From Pseudomonadota bacterium (GTDB lineage Bacteria; Pseudomonadota; Gammaproteobacteria; Xanthomonadales; Rhodanobacteraceae), in assembly GCA_018241365.1 (NCBI GenBank), contig JAFEDX010000197.1, positions 1 to 64,000 on the forward strand: a DNA stretch of 64,000 nucleotides, written 5' to 3'. The position numbers and the translations under genes were made by a program. This document shows, piece by piece, positions 45,866-54,121 of the stretch. The notes under the pieces are model-generated. The model saw only the letters and a list, made by a program, of their open reading frames with translations. It was not told the origin of the DNA and made no database searches. Position 1 is the first letter of the stretch. Each line of letters opens with the position of its first letter.

Positions 45866-46584
45866 GTCCCTTCACCCCGCGCCACGCGCGCCGCGAAGAG
45901 GTAGCCCGCGCCGCGCACCGACTTGATCAGCTCGGGGTTGGCGGGGTCGGCCTCGATCTTGCGGCGCAGGCGCCCGATCTGCACGTCGATCGCGCGGTCG
46001 AACGGCCCGGCGCTGCGGCCGTGGATGTGCCCCATCAGGTCGTCGCGCGAAAGGACCCGGTTGGGGTGTTCGACCAGCACGCGCAGCAGGTCGTACTCGC
46101 CGCTGGTGAGGGCCACCGCACGACCCTGGTCGTCGCGCAAGGTGCGGCCGTCCGGGTCGAGCGTGAAGCCGGCAAACCGGAACTGCACCTTGGCGGGCGT
46201 GTCCGTGCCGGCGGCGGCGCTGCGCCGCAGCACGCTGCGCACGCGGGCGAGCAGTTCGCGCAGGTCGAACGGCTTGGTGACGTAGTCGTCGGCACCGAGC
46301 TCCAGGCCGACCACGCGGTCCACCGATTCGCCGCGGCCGGTGATGATGATGAGTGCGCCGTTCCAGTCCTTGCGCAACTGGCGCGTCAACTCGAAACCGT
46401 CCTCGCCCGGCAGGCCGAGATCGAGCAACACCAGATCAACGGCGTTCCCGGCGAGGATGCGGCGCATCCCGGCACCATCCTCGGCGGTGCTGACCGTGAA
46501 TCCCTGGCCCGTGAAATAACGTTGCAGCAAGTCCAGTACGCCGGGGTCATCGTCCACGACCAACAGGTGCAAGGGTTCCGGCAT
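45862..46584 (-). CDS. OmpR-family response regulator
   Basis: A 240-residue regulator: acidic residues DDD at 11-13, phosphoacceptor D55 in LVLLDLGLPGEDG, Lys in YVTKPFDLRELLAR, and a winged-helix domain (TSGEYDLLRVLVEHPNRVLS through IDVQIGRLRRKIE, then VRGAGYLF). It is translated just ahead of the hybrid kinase and divergently from the universal stress protein gene. It resembles the KdpE/OmpR-type proteins paired with soluble hybrid kinases in proteobacteria. Confidence 0.9.
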   Translation of the reverse strand: MPEPLHLLVVDDDPGVLDLLQRYFTGQGFTVSTAEDGAGMRRILAGNAVDLVLLDLGLPGEDGFELTRQLRKDWNGALIIITGRGESVDRVVGLELGADDYVTKPFDLRELLARVRSVLRRSAAAGTDTPAKVQFRFAGFTLDPDGRTLRDDQGRAVALTSGEYDLLRVLVEHPNRVLSRDDLMGHIHGRSAGPFDRAIDVQIGRLRRKIEADPANPELIKSVRGAGYLFAARVARGEGT

Positions 46585-46640
46585 GGGGTGGACGGGTGGG
46601 TGAGACGATCCGGAATCTTATCGCAACGCTGCGCTGCGGG

Positions 46641-46654
46641 TTGACGCGCGTCAA
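46641..46654. promoter_or_regulatory. FNR-type box between the response regulator and usp genes
   Basis: TTGACGCGCGTCAA, a full palindrome over 14 bases. On the plus strand CATGCT at 46676-46681 begins 28.5 bp from the centre, and on the minus strand AAGATT (46619-46614) does the same, both with A2 and T6. It could therefore activate usp and the regulator/kinase operon at once. Confidence 0.65.
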
Positions 46655-46731
46655 TACCGTAAACTTGCGCGGGCGCATGCTGATTCGAACCGGAATTTCC
46701 GCAGCGCAGTTCGCACAATCGGAGCACAGCC

Positions 46732-47550
46732 ATGCAAGACATCCTCATCCATGCGCGGGATTTCGGTTCACACACATTGGCCGCGGAATTTGGTGTCCGC
46801 CTTGCGGCCAGGTCGGGTGCGGCGGTGACCGCGGTGTACGCAGCGCCCGAGCCCGTGTACGTCGCGCCCGCATTCGAGCCGGAGTTGATGTCGGCCATCA
46901 TGGAAAACACTCGCGAGCTTGTGCGGCAAGCGGTGCAAGCCCGGCAGCGGTTCGTGGAATGGGCGAATTCACTGGGCGTGGTCCAGGCCGAATGGCTGGT
47001 CGCGCAAGGCGATCCTGTCGATGCGCTCACGCAGGCTGCCACCCGCCACGACCTGATGGTGCTCGACCACGGCGACGACACGCAGGGTTCGCCGTGGGAT
47101 ATTCCCGGACTGATTCTCAAGGCCGGCTGTCCCTGCATCGTGGTGCCGCGCCGCGCGGAGCTGCCGGGTCCGTTCGAGCGGATCGCGATTGGCTGGAACG
47201 GCTCGCCCGAGGCGATGCGTGCGGTCCATTCGGCGTTGCCGTTCCTGCAGGGCAAGCAGGTGTTGTTGCTGTGGGGCGAGGAGCGCGGCAAATATCAGGG
47301 CGTGGAGTGGGAGCCGCCGTTCAACGTCCACGATTACCTGCAGCACCGCGGTGTCGCGGTCGAGCAGCGCGCGGTCGATGCCGGCCACGATGATGTCGGT
47401 GCGGAGTTGCTCAAGGAAGCCACCCGCTTCAGGGCCGATCTGCTGGTGATGGGCGCCTACGGGCGCACCCGCTTCAGCGAATGGATGCTGGGCGGCGCGA
47501 CGCGCCACGTGCTGGCGTGGTCGGAGATTCCCGTGCTGCTGCGCCACTGA
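46732..47550 (+). CDS. Universal stress protein, two tandem Usp domains
   Basis: A 272-residue cytoplasmic protein with two UspA-like folds: a divergent first one (about 1-140) and a canonical second (about 150-272) with AIGWNGSPEAMRAVHSAL and the nucleotide-site motif GAYGRTRFSEWMLGGATRHVL. Tandem Usp proteins often bind ATP and help long-term survival under anaerobiosis; in Pseudomonas such genes belong to the Anr regulon. GGAG lies 9 bases before the ATG at 46732. An FNR-type box in class II position upstream supports the same control here. Confidence 0.9.
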   Translation: MQDILIHARDFGSHTLAAEFGVRLAARSGAAVTAVYAAPEPVYVAPAFEPELMSAIMENTRELVRQAVQARQRFVEWANSLGVVQAEWLVAQGDPVDALTQAATRHDLMVLDHGDDTQGSPWDIPGLILKAGCPCIVVPRRAELPGPFERIAIGWNGSPEAMRAVHSALPFLQGKQVLLLWGEERGKYQGVEWEPPFNVHDYLQHRGVAVEQRAVDAGHDDVGAELLKEATRFRADLLVMGAYGRTRFSEWMLGGATRHVLAWSEIPVLLRH

Positions 47551-47572
47551 CGGCGAACGCGATACACCGGCG

Positions 47573-48463
47573 TCAGGGCAGCGCCAGTTGTTGTTGCAGC
47601 CAGTGGCCCAGCGTGGCGATGCGCGGATCTCCGGATGATTTCGGCGCGCACAATACCCAGCTTGCGCGCGTGGCGCGGAACGCCCATGGTGCAAGCAGGC
47701 GACCGGCGGCGATGTCGTCGGCTACCAGCGGCTCCGGTGCGATGGCGACGCCGAGTCCGGCCACGGCGGCTTCCAGCATGTAGTAAAGGTGTTCGAAGGC
47801 CTGGCCGAACTGCAGGCGAGCAACGGCCACGCGCTGCGCGCGCGCCCACGCAGGCCAGGCCTGCGGGCGCGAGGTCGTGTGCAGCAGGGGTTCCTTCACC
47901 AATGCCGCGAGGTTCGCCTTGCGCAACGCGGCGCTGCGCGGGTGACGCGGACTGAATACCGGGGCGATGCGCTCGGGCGCGAGTACGTGCACCTGCCACG
48001 CTGCCGGCCACGGCGGTTCCGCCAGCAACAGCATCGCGTCCAGTCCGGGCATGCCGTTTGCGGGCGCATGTTCGATCACGGACAGGTTGAGTTTCACGCC
48101 CGGCAACTCGCGGCCCATGCGTTCCAGCCGTGGGATCATCCAGCGCGCGAGTACGCTCCCGGAACAGCCGAGCACGAACGGTGCCGTTTCGATATCGTGG
48201 CGCAGGCGCGCGCAGCCGTCCCGCAACTGGTCGAGGGCCGACGAAGCCACATCGCGCAGGCGCCTGCCCGCGGCGGTGAGCGCCAGCCCGCGCCCTTCAT
48301 GCGTGAAAAGGGTGGTGCCAAGTTCGGCTTCCAGCACACGGATCTGTCGGCTGACCGCGCCGTGGGTCACGTTGAGTTCCGCGGCAGCGCGCGTCGCGCT
48401 TTCAAGGCGTGCCGCGGCTTCGAACGTGCGCAGGGCATTCAGCGAGGGCAGGTCCCGGATCAT
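47573..48463 (-). CDS. LysR-family regulator, TrpI-like
   Basis: A 296-residue LysR regulator with an N-terminal winged helix-turn-helix (LNALRTFEAAARLESATRAA, then VTHGAVSRQIRVLEAELGTT) and a periplasmic-binding-protein-like effector domain. It is transcribed divergently from trpBA with 117 bases between starts, the arrangement of TrpI in Pseudomonas and Xanthomonas, where indoleglycerol phosphate is the coinducer. I chose ATG 48463; frames extending further upstream run into the trpB promoter. GcvA-type sequence similarity is also visible, so the target is inferred mostly from position. Confidence 0.85.
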   Translation of the reverse strand: MIRDLPSLNALRTFEAAARLESATRAAAELNVTHGAVSRQIRVLEAELGTTLFTHEGRGLALTAAGRRLRDVASSALDQLRDGCARLRHDIETAPFVLGCSGSVLARWMIPRLERMGRELPGVKLNLSVIEHAPANGMPGLDAMLLLAEPPWPAAWQVHVLAPERIAPVFSPRHPRSAALRKANLAALVKEPLLHTTSRPQAWPAWARAQRVAVARLQFGQAFEHLYYMLEAAVAGLGVAIAPEPLVADDIAAGRLLAPWAFRATRASWVLCAPKSSGDPRIATLGHWLQQQLALP

Positions 48464-48580
48464 GGACGTGTGAGATTTCCTGACAGGTCGTGGCGATGAT
48501 ATCGCTTTTTGCAAACGTGCCGTTGCGATAGGGTGGGTGCCTCGCCGCACGATGGGCTGCGGTTTCCGTGAAGGTGCAGG

Positions 48581-49786
48581 ATGGTCGAAGACTATTACGC
48601 GTATCCCGACGCGCACGGACGCTTCGGTGCCTACGGTGGCACCTTCGTCGCGGAAACCCTGATCGCGCCGCTGGATGAACTGAAGGCGGCTTACCTGCGT
48701 TTGCGCGACGATCCGGCATTCCAGCGCGAGTTCGCGGATGACCTCAAGCACTATGTCGGGCGGCCGTCACCGATCTATCACGCGAAGCGATTGTCGCAGC
48801 AGAATGGCGGCGCGCAGATCCTGCTGAAGCGCGAGGACCTGAACCACACCGGCGCGCACAAGATCAACAACACCGTCGGCCAGGCGCTGGTTGCGCGCGC
48901 GATCGGCAAGCAGCGCATCATCGCCGAGACCGGGGCGGGCCAGCATGGCGTCGCCACCGCCACGGTGTGCGCGCGCTTCGGGATGCAGTGCGTGGTGTAC
49001 ATGGGCGCGGTGGACATCGAGCGCCAGAAGATCAACGTGTACCGGATGAAATTGCTGGGCGCGGAAGTGATCCCGGTGACCTCGGGTTCGCAGACCCTGA
49101 AGGATGCGCTGAACGAAGCCCTGCGCGACTGGGTGACCAACGTCGCCGATACCTTCTACATCATCGGCACGGTCGCAGGGCCGCATCCGTACCCGATGAT
49201 GGTGCGCGACTTCAATGCCGTGGTCGGGCGCGAGGCGCGCGCGCAGATGCTGGAGCAATTCGGCCGCCTGCCCGACGTGCTCACCGCGTGCGTGGGCGGC
49301 GGATCGAATGCCATCGGTTTGTTCCACGCGTTCCTCAACGATCGCGAGGTGCGCATCGTCGGTGCCGAGGCGGCGGGCGAGGGCATCGCGACCGGCCAGC
49401 ATGCGGCGTCGCTGGCTGCGGGCCGCCCCGGCGTATTGCACGGCAATCGCACGTATGTTCTTTGCGACGACGATGGCCAGATCACCGAAACGCATTCGGT
49501 GTCGGCAGGGCTCGACTATCCCGGCGTCGGTCCCGAACACGCGTTCCTGAAGGACAGCGGACGCGCGGAATACGTGGGGGTGACCGACGACGAAGCGCTG
49601 GCCGCGTTCCATCTGTTGTGCGAAACCGAGGGGATTCTTCCGGCGCTCGAGTCCAGCCACGCGGTGGCGCAGGCGATCAAGCTGGCGCGTGAATTGCCGA
49701 AGGACAAGTTGATCCTGTGCAACCTGTCCGGCCGCGGCGACAAGGACGTGCACACCATTGCCAAGCGTGAGCACATCGAGCTATGA
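48581..49786 (+). CDS. trpB: Tryptophan synthase beta chain
   Basis: A 401-residue PLP enzyme that joins indole and serine. The PLP lysine is in [16 protein letters not shown] (near residue 88), the phosphate loop is [13 protein letters not shown], and [16 protein letters not shown] opens the protein. It overlaps trpA by 4 bases. The upstream 117-base spacer, shared with the LysR gene, contains the A/T-rich stretch GATGATATCGCTTTTTGCAA, a plausible regulator and promoter site. Confidence 0.98.
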   Translation: MVEDYYAYPDAHGRFGAYGGTFVAETLIAPLDELKAAYLRLRDDPAFQREFADDLKHYVGRPSPIYHAKRLSQQNGGAQILLKREDLNHTGAHKINNTVGQALVARAIGKQRIIAETGAGQHGVATATVCARFGMQCVVYMGAVDIERQKINVYRMKLLGAEVIPVTSGSQTLKDALNEALRDWVTNVADTFYIIGTVAGPHPYPMMVRDFNAVVGREARAQMLEQFGRLPDVLTACVGGGSNAIGLFHAFLNDREVRIVGAEAAGEGIATGQHAASLAAGRPGVLHGNRTYVLCDDDGQITETHSVSAGLDYPGVGPEHAFLKDSGRAEYVGVTDDEALAAFHLLCETEGILPALESSHAVAQAIKLARELPKDKLILCNLSGRGDKDVHTIAKREHIEL

Positions 49787-50598
49787 GTGGGCGCATCGAA
49801 ATGCGTTTCGCGGACCTGCGTACGCGAAACCGCGCTGCGCTGATCCCGTTCATCACCGCGGGCGATCCCTTGCCGGAAGCCACGGTCGCGGTGATGCACG
49901 CACTGGTCGAAGCCGGTGCGGACCTGATCGAACTCGGCATGCCGTTTTCCGATCCGATGGCAGATGGTCCGGTGATCCAGCACGCCGATGAACGCGCGTT
50001 GCGCAATCATGTCGGCATCGCGGACATCCTCGGCTGGGTGCGCGAATTCCGCCTGCGTGACGACGCGACGCCGGTGGTGCTGATGGGCTACCTGAACCCG
50101 ATCGAGATCCACGGTGTCGAGCGCTTCGCGCGCGGGGCCGTGGCGGCAGGCGTGGACGGCGTGCTCATCGTCGATTGCCCGATCGAGGAAGACGCGGCCC
50201 TGCAACCGCTGCGCGCTGCCGGGCTTGCGCGCATCCTGCTGGCCGCGCCGACCACCACCGATGCGCGGCTGGCACGGGCGCTGGAAGCCGCGGAGGGCTA
50301 CCTCTACTACGTCTCGTTCGCCGGCATCACCGGTGCGGCGAAGCTGTCGGCCGATGCCATCGCGACGCGGGTCTCCGGCATGCGCCGTCACGCACGGGTT
50401 CCGGTTGCGGTCGGTTTCGGCATCAAGGATGCCGCCAGCGCGGGGGCTGTCGCCGCATTTGCCGATGCCGTGGTGATCGGTTCGGCGCTGGTCGACCGGC
50501 TCGCGGGCGCAGGGTCGCCGGGAGACGCCTGCCGACGTGCGCGCGATTTTCTACTGCCGGTGCGCGAGGCCATTCGCGAGTCCGGCGAAAATCCGTAG
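49783..50598 (+). CDS. trpA: Tryptophan synthase alpha chain
   Basis: A 271-residue TIM barrel that splits indoleglycerol phosphate to indole. Catalytic Glu is in [19 protein letters not shown] (about residue 50) and Asp in [42 protein letters not shown] binds the phosphate. It is translationally coupled to trpB. The next gene of the ancestral block, accD, is displaced 3.5 kb downstream by a haem-copper gene cluster. Confidence 0.98.
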   Translation: MSGRIEMRFADLRTRNRAALIPFITAGDPLPEATVAVMHALVEAGADLIELGMPFSDPMADGPVIQHADERALRNHVGIADILGWVREFRLRDDATPVVLMGYLNPIEIHGVERFARGAVAAGVDGVLIVDCPIEEDAALQPLRAAGLARILLAAPTTTDARLARALEAAEGYLYYVSFAGITGAAKLSADAIATRVSGMRRHARVPVAVGFGIKDAASAGAVAAFADAVVIGSALVDRLAGAGSPGDACRRARDFLLPVREAIRESGENP

Positions 50599-50657
50599 GG
50601 CGCCCTTCCAACCCTGTTCATGGGCGCACATCGAATTGATCATAAAGAGGAAATTTG

Positions 50658-50679
50658 GATCTTGATCTAGATCAAGATC
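50658..50679 (+). promoter_or_regulatory. 22-bp palindrome containing a consensus FNR box, upstream of the CuA/haem-copper cluster
   Basis: The core TTGATCTAGATCAA (50662-50675) is the FNR/Anr consensus and the symmetry extends to GATC on both sides. A near-consensus -10, TATGAT at 50684-50689, has TTGATC at 50662-50667 as its -35 (16-base spacer), so a bound regulator would cover this promoter. The class II distance of 28.5 bp instead falls on TGTAAA at 50697, a poor hexamer. The position thus favours repression, or activation from the weaker start. A further TTGATCATAA half-site lies at 50637. Confidence 0.75.
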
Positions 50680-50738
50680 AATGTATGATCGGGCAGTGTA
50701 AAAAACACAACCCGCTGCGGAGTAGGAGGGGTGCCTAC

Positions 50739-51284
50739 ATGATCCTGCAGAACGTCGTCTGGACCGTCTGGCTGATTGGGGCGGCGCTCATCGCGCTGGG
50801 ATTCATTTTCGTGATCGTGCAGGCGGGCAAACCCGCCGACGCGGGCGCGGGCGAGAAGTCCGTGCATACCTCGCACGTGCTGCAGGGTTGGTTGTTTGCG
50901 GTGCTGCTGGTGGCATTCTTCGTCGGCAGCTGGGCCACGCTGCATCGCTTTCCCCTCCCGCCGCAGCATCGCCCGCTCGATGCGGCCCAGGTTGTCGAGG
51001 TGGTCGGACGCCAGTGGTCGTGGCAGATCACGCCCGCCACCGTCCAGAACAACAGCGTCGTCGAGTTCCGCGTCACCAGCGACGACGTCAACCACGGGTT
51101 TGCCATCTACGCCCCCGATGGCCGCATCGTCACGCAGACCCAGGCGATGCCGGGCTACACCAACAAGCTGCTCTACCGTTTCGAACAGCCCGGCACCTAC
51201 ACCGTGCAGTGCCTTGAATACTGCGGGCTCGGGCATGCCCCCATGAAAACCACCCTCGAGGTGGTTGCTGCGAAGGGAGAGTGA
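50739..51284 (+). CDS. CuA-containing subunit II of a haem-copper NO reductase-type complex
   Basis: A 181-residue membrane-anchored CuA protein. Transmembrane helices are at about 7-28 and 49-67, and the periplasmic cupredoxin domain carries all CuA ligands: H119, then C158, E160, C162, H166 and M169 in CLEYCGLGHAPM. It would receive electrons from a cytochrome c and pass them to the catalytic subunit. It is shorter than typical CoxB. The ATG at 50739 follows GTAGGAGGGG. It is the first gene of a four-gene set that matches the norSY-senC-orf1 clusters of ammonia oxidisers; the assignment of the letters S and Y is not made here. Confidence 0.8.
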   Translation: MILQNVVWTVWLIGAALIALGFIFVIVQAGKPADAGAGEKSVHTSHVLQGWLFAVLLVAFFVGSWATLHRFPLPPQHRPLDAAQVVEVVGRQWSWQITPATVQNNSVVEFRVTSDDVNHGFAIYAPDGRIVTQTQAMPGYTNKLLYRFEQPGTYTVQCLEYCGLGHAPMKTTLEVVAAKGE

Positions 51285-51286
51285 CC

Positions 51287-52801
51287 ATGGCTTCACTCAC
51301 CATGTATCCGGACAACGAGCGGCTGGCCGGCGGCGAGCGCGCCGTGTTCAACCTGTACCTGATCTCGGCGGTGGCGTTGTTCGTCCTGATGATGCTGCTC
51401 GGGTTGACGATGCGCATGACGCAGGCGACATGGCTGGGCCTGCCGCCGGACATGTTCTACAAGTTCCTCTCGATGCACGGTGCCGGAATGGTCGGCACCG
51501 CGGTGATGGCAACAACGGCGGTGATGTGGTTCTTCCTGCGCAAGTACGTGCGCTTGCACCTGTGGGCGTTCGTCACCAATTACGTGCTGTTCCTGCTCGG
51601 TGCGTTGTGCATCATCTACGCCGTGTTCGTCGGCGGCTACGCCGGGCTGTGGACCTTCCTGTACCCGTTACCCACCCACAGTGCCGGCTTGTGGACGCCC
51701 AATGCGGCGGCGCTGTTCATGGTGGGCTACCTGCTGATCGGCGTGGGCGAGCTGATTTTCTACCTCGACGCCGCGGCAGGGATCATCAAGGTGTACGGCA
51801 ACCTGGGTCGCGCGCTGGGCCTGCCGTGGTTGTTCGGCGGCAAGCTCGACCCCGACCACCCCAAGACGGTGGTGGCCAGCACCAGCATGATCATTGCCAA
51901 TTCGTTGGGCATACTCGCCGGCGCGGTCGTGCTGGTGATGAGCCTCATCAACATCTTCTACCCGCAAGTCGCGCTGGATGCGTTGTTTACCAAGACGCTG
52001 ATCTACTGGTTCGGCCACATGTACATCAACGCCGCGATCTACATGGGCGTGATCGCGATCTACGAACTGCTGCCGCGCTACACCCACAAGCCGTATCCGC
52101 TTTCGCGCGTGTTCCTGTGGGGCTGGGCAGCGACCACGCTATTCGTGATCATCGTGTTCCCGCACCACTTGTTGATGGATTACGCCGAGCCCCACTGGTT
52201 CCTGATCATGGGGCAGATCGTGTCGTGGACGTCGGGCCTTCCGGTGGTCGTGGTGACCGCGATGGGCGCGTTCACCAACCTCTATCGAGCCAACATGCGC
52301 TGGACCATGCCTTCGCGGCTGCTGGTGCTGTCATTGTTCGGCTGGATCGCAGGCGGATTCGGCGCGGTGCTGGACAGCACCATCCAGATCAACCTCGTGA
52401 TGCACAACACGCAGTGGGTGCCGGGGCATTTCCACTTCTACCTGCTGCTTGGCGTGCTGGCGATGGCGCTTGCGGTGATGTACCACGTCATCGGCTCGCA
52501 CGTGAACCAGCCGCCCAACACGGGTCTCGACCGGGTGGGCTTCCCCGTATACCTGGTCGGCGGGTTGATCTTCGTGGTGTCGTTCCTCGACGCAGGCCAT
52601 TTGAGCGTGCCGCGGCGCATGGCCGAGCACCTGCCCGCGTGGACCGGCACCGACAAGCTTGCATCCGTAGGCGCGATCCTGGTGGTGCTGGCGATGCTGT
52701 ATTTCGCCCTGCGTATCAGCGTCGGGTTGCTGCGCAGGCCGGCATCCGGCGGGGCAGCAGCGTCCCGTGGGGGTGTAGGTGCTGCGGACGCTGCTGGCTA
52801 G
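51287..52801 (+). CDS. Haem-copper catalytic subunit, sNOR-type nitric oxide reductase candidate
   Basis: A 504-residue subunit I with about 12 transmembrane helices. Low-spin haem ligands are H64 (SMHGAG) and H383, the high-spin haem ligand is H381 (WVPGHFHFY), and CuB-site histidines are H244, H293 and H294 (FPHHLLMDYAEP). Oxidases of the A and B classes have Tyr four residues after the first CuB-site His; here the segment is FGHMYINAA, with N248 in that place. Loss of the cross-linked Tyr is the mark of NO-reducing members of the superfamily, and a CuA partner plus SenC suggests the sNOR family. A ba3-like O2 reductase is the alternative annotation. I chose ATG 51287 over GTG 51281 for its spacing from AAGGGAGAG. 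Confidence 0.78.
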   Translation: MASLTMYPDNERLAGGERAVFNLYLISAVALFVLMMLLGLTMRMTQATWLGLPPDMFYKFLSMHGAGMVGTAVMATTAVMWFFLRKYVRLHLWAFVTNYVLFLLGALCIIYAVFVGGYAGLWTFLYPLPTHSAGLWTPNAAALFMVGYLLIGVGELIFYLDAAAGIIKVYGNLGRALGLPWLFGGKLDPDHPKTVVASTSMIIANSLGILAGAVVLVMSLINIFYPQVALDALFTKTLIYWFGHMYINAAIYMGVIAIYELLPRYTHKPYPLSRVFLWGWAATTLFVIIVFPHHLLMDYAEPHWFLIMGQIVSWTSGLPVVVVTAMGAFTNLYRANMRWTMPSRLLVLSLFGWIAGGFGAVLDSTIQINLVMHNTQWVPGHFHFYLLLGVLAMALAVMYHVIGSHVNQPPNTGLDRVGFPVYLVGGLIFVVSFLDAGHLSVPRRMAEHLPAWTGTDKLASVGAILVVLAMLYFALRISVGLLRRPASGGAAASRGGVGAADAAG

Positions 52802-53390
52802 CCTGTTGATCCTGGCGGCCGGCGTCGCAACGCTGGCGTTCGCGACCGACGGTTTCCGCGCATTCACGTCCGAGACCGCCCGTCGCATCGACGTGCGCGA
52901 GCATCCCCGTCGTTTGCCGGACGTGCCCTTGCAGGCCGCCGATGGCCGGACCTTGCGTTTCGACGCGCTGCATGGCCGCTGGCTGCTGGTGGACTTCATC
53001 TACACGCGTTGCACGACGTATTGCTCGGTGCAGGGCAGCGAGTTCGCGCGCCTGCAGCGGGGACTGGCCGGACCCATCGGGGAAGGCAAGGTCACGCTGC
53101 TCAGCATCAGCTTCGACCCGGCACGCGATGGCCCCGAACAATTGGCGGCGTATCAGCAACGTTCAGGCGACCAGGGCACGGGCTGGATCGCGGCGCGCCC
53201 TGCCGATACGCCGGGCCTTGCCGCGCTGATGCGGGTGTTCGGCGTGACCGCGATTCCCGATGGACTGGGCGGCTATGTGCACAACGCGGCCATCGCCGTG
53301 GTCGATCCGGAGGGACGGCTGGTCGCGATCGAGGACTGGGACGATCCGGGGGCAGCCGAGCGCTACGTGCGCAGCAGGTTGACGCCATGA
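52779..53390 (+). CDS. senC: SCO1/SenC-family copper chaperone
   Basis: A 203-residue membrane-tethered thioredoxin-fold protein that delivers copper to CuA or CuB sites. An N-terminal transmembrane anchor is at about 4-22; the copper site is C78-x3-C82 in YTRCTTYCSV with H168 in GGYVHNAAI. The start is GTG at 52779, overlapping the catalytic subunit gene by 23 bases, so the two are tightly coupled. Such a chaperone is expected for CuA loading in the same operon. Confidence 0.9.
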   Translation: MLRTLLASLLILAAGVATLAFATDGFRAFTSETARRIDVREHPRRLPDVPLQAADGRTLRFDALHGRWLLVDFIYTRCTTYCSVQGSEFARLQRGLAGPIGEGKVTLLSISFDPARDGPEQLAAYQQRSGDQGTGWIAARPADTPGLAALMRVFGVTAIPDGLGGYVHNAAIAVVDPEGRLVAIEDWDDPGAAERYVRSRLTP

Positions 53391-53977
53391 ACGCACGGCC
53401 GACGTGGTACCGGAAGCCTTGGATCGGGCTGGGTCTGTGGGGCCTGCTGGTCCTGCCGCCCGTGCGGCACGTGCTGGAAGCCACTATGACCCTGCAGATG
53501 CTGGCGCAGATCCCGTTGCTCGCCGCTGCCGGGTGGTGGCTGGTGCCGCCCACGCTGCAGCGGGCAAGTACGCTGGACGCGTGGAACCGCAGCGGCATCA
53601 GCGGGCTCGTGCTGGCCTCGCTGACGGCCATGGCCTGGATGCTGCCGCGGATGATGGATGCGTCACTGGAAAACGGGTGGATCGAAACCGCCAAGTTCAT
53701 CAGCGTCCCGCTGCTGCTGGGCGTCCCGCTGGCTGTCAGCTGGCCACGCGCGGGTTTCGTCGTCCGCGGGGTGTTCCTGGCGGAAGTGATTGCCACCGCG
53801 TTCCGGTTGGGCTGGCTGTACCGGATCTCGCCGATACGGTTGTGCAGCAACTACCTGCTCGGTGACCAGCAGCTGCTTGGAAACCTGCTGCTGACAGCCG
53901 GTGCGGCGCTCTGCCTCGTCGTGGCGTGGCAATTGCTGTGGGGCCATATCCGCGTCGAAGCGCCACGCAGCGGTTGA
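53387..53977 (+). CDS. Multi-span membrane protein of the haem-copper cluster (orf1-like)
   Basis: A 196-residue inner-membrane protein with five or six predicted helices (for example WIGLGLWGLLVLPPVRHVLE, ISGLVLASLTAMAWMLP and LLTAGAALCLVVAWQLLWGHI). H27 and the charged residues around RMMDASLENGWIE are notable. It overlaps senC by 4 bases. In norSY-senC-orf1 clusters a membrane protein occupies this position and is thought to assist assembly or maturation; CtaG/DUF420-type assembly factors are another comparison. No function can be assigned from sequence alone. Confidence 0.7.
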   Translation: MNARPTWYRKPWIGLGLWGLLVLPPVRHVLEATMTLQMLAQIPLLAAAGWWLVPPTLQRASTLDAWNRSGISGLVLASLTAMAWMLPRMMDASLENGWIETAKFISVPLLLGVPLAVSWPRAGFVVRGVFLAEVIATAFRLGWLYRISPIRLCSNYLLGDQQLLGNLLLTAGAALCLVVAWQLLWGHIRVEAPRSG

Positions 53978-54121
53978 GGCTGGCAACAGGATTCGCGCGC
54001 GTGGCCGCTGCCGTCGGTGGTTCAAGAGGTTGATCGGACACGGATTGATGGTATCGCTGTCGAGAGCGACCCTGCTGGCGGTGTATCCTTGGCACATTGC
54101 GATCCGCCCTTGGGGGCCGCC

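Noticed and set aside
51287-52801. Calling the catalytic subunit a ba3-type cytochrome c oxidase
   Set aside because: The tyrosine four residues after the first CuB-site histidine is replaced by asparagine, and the gene order fits NO reductase clusters better; kept only as the alternative.
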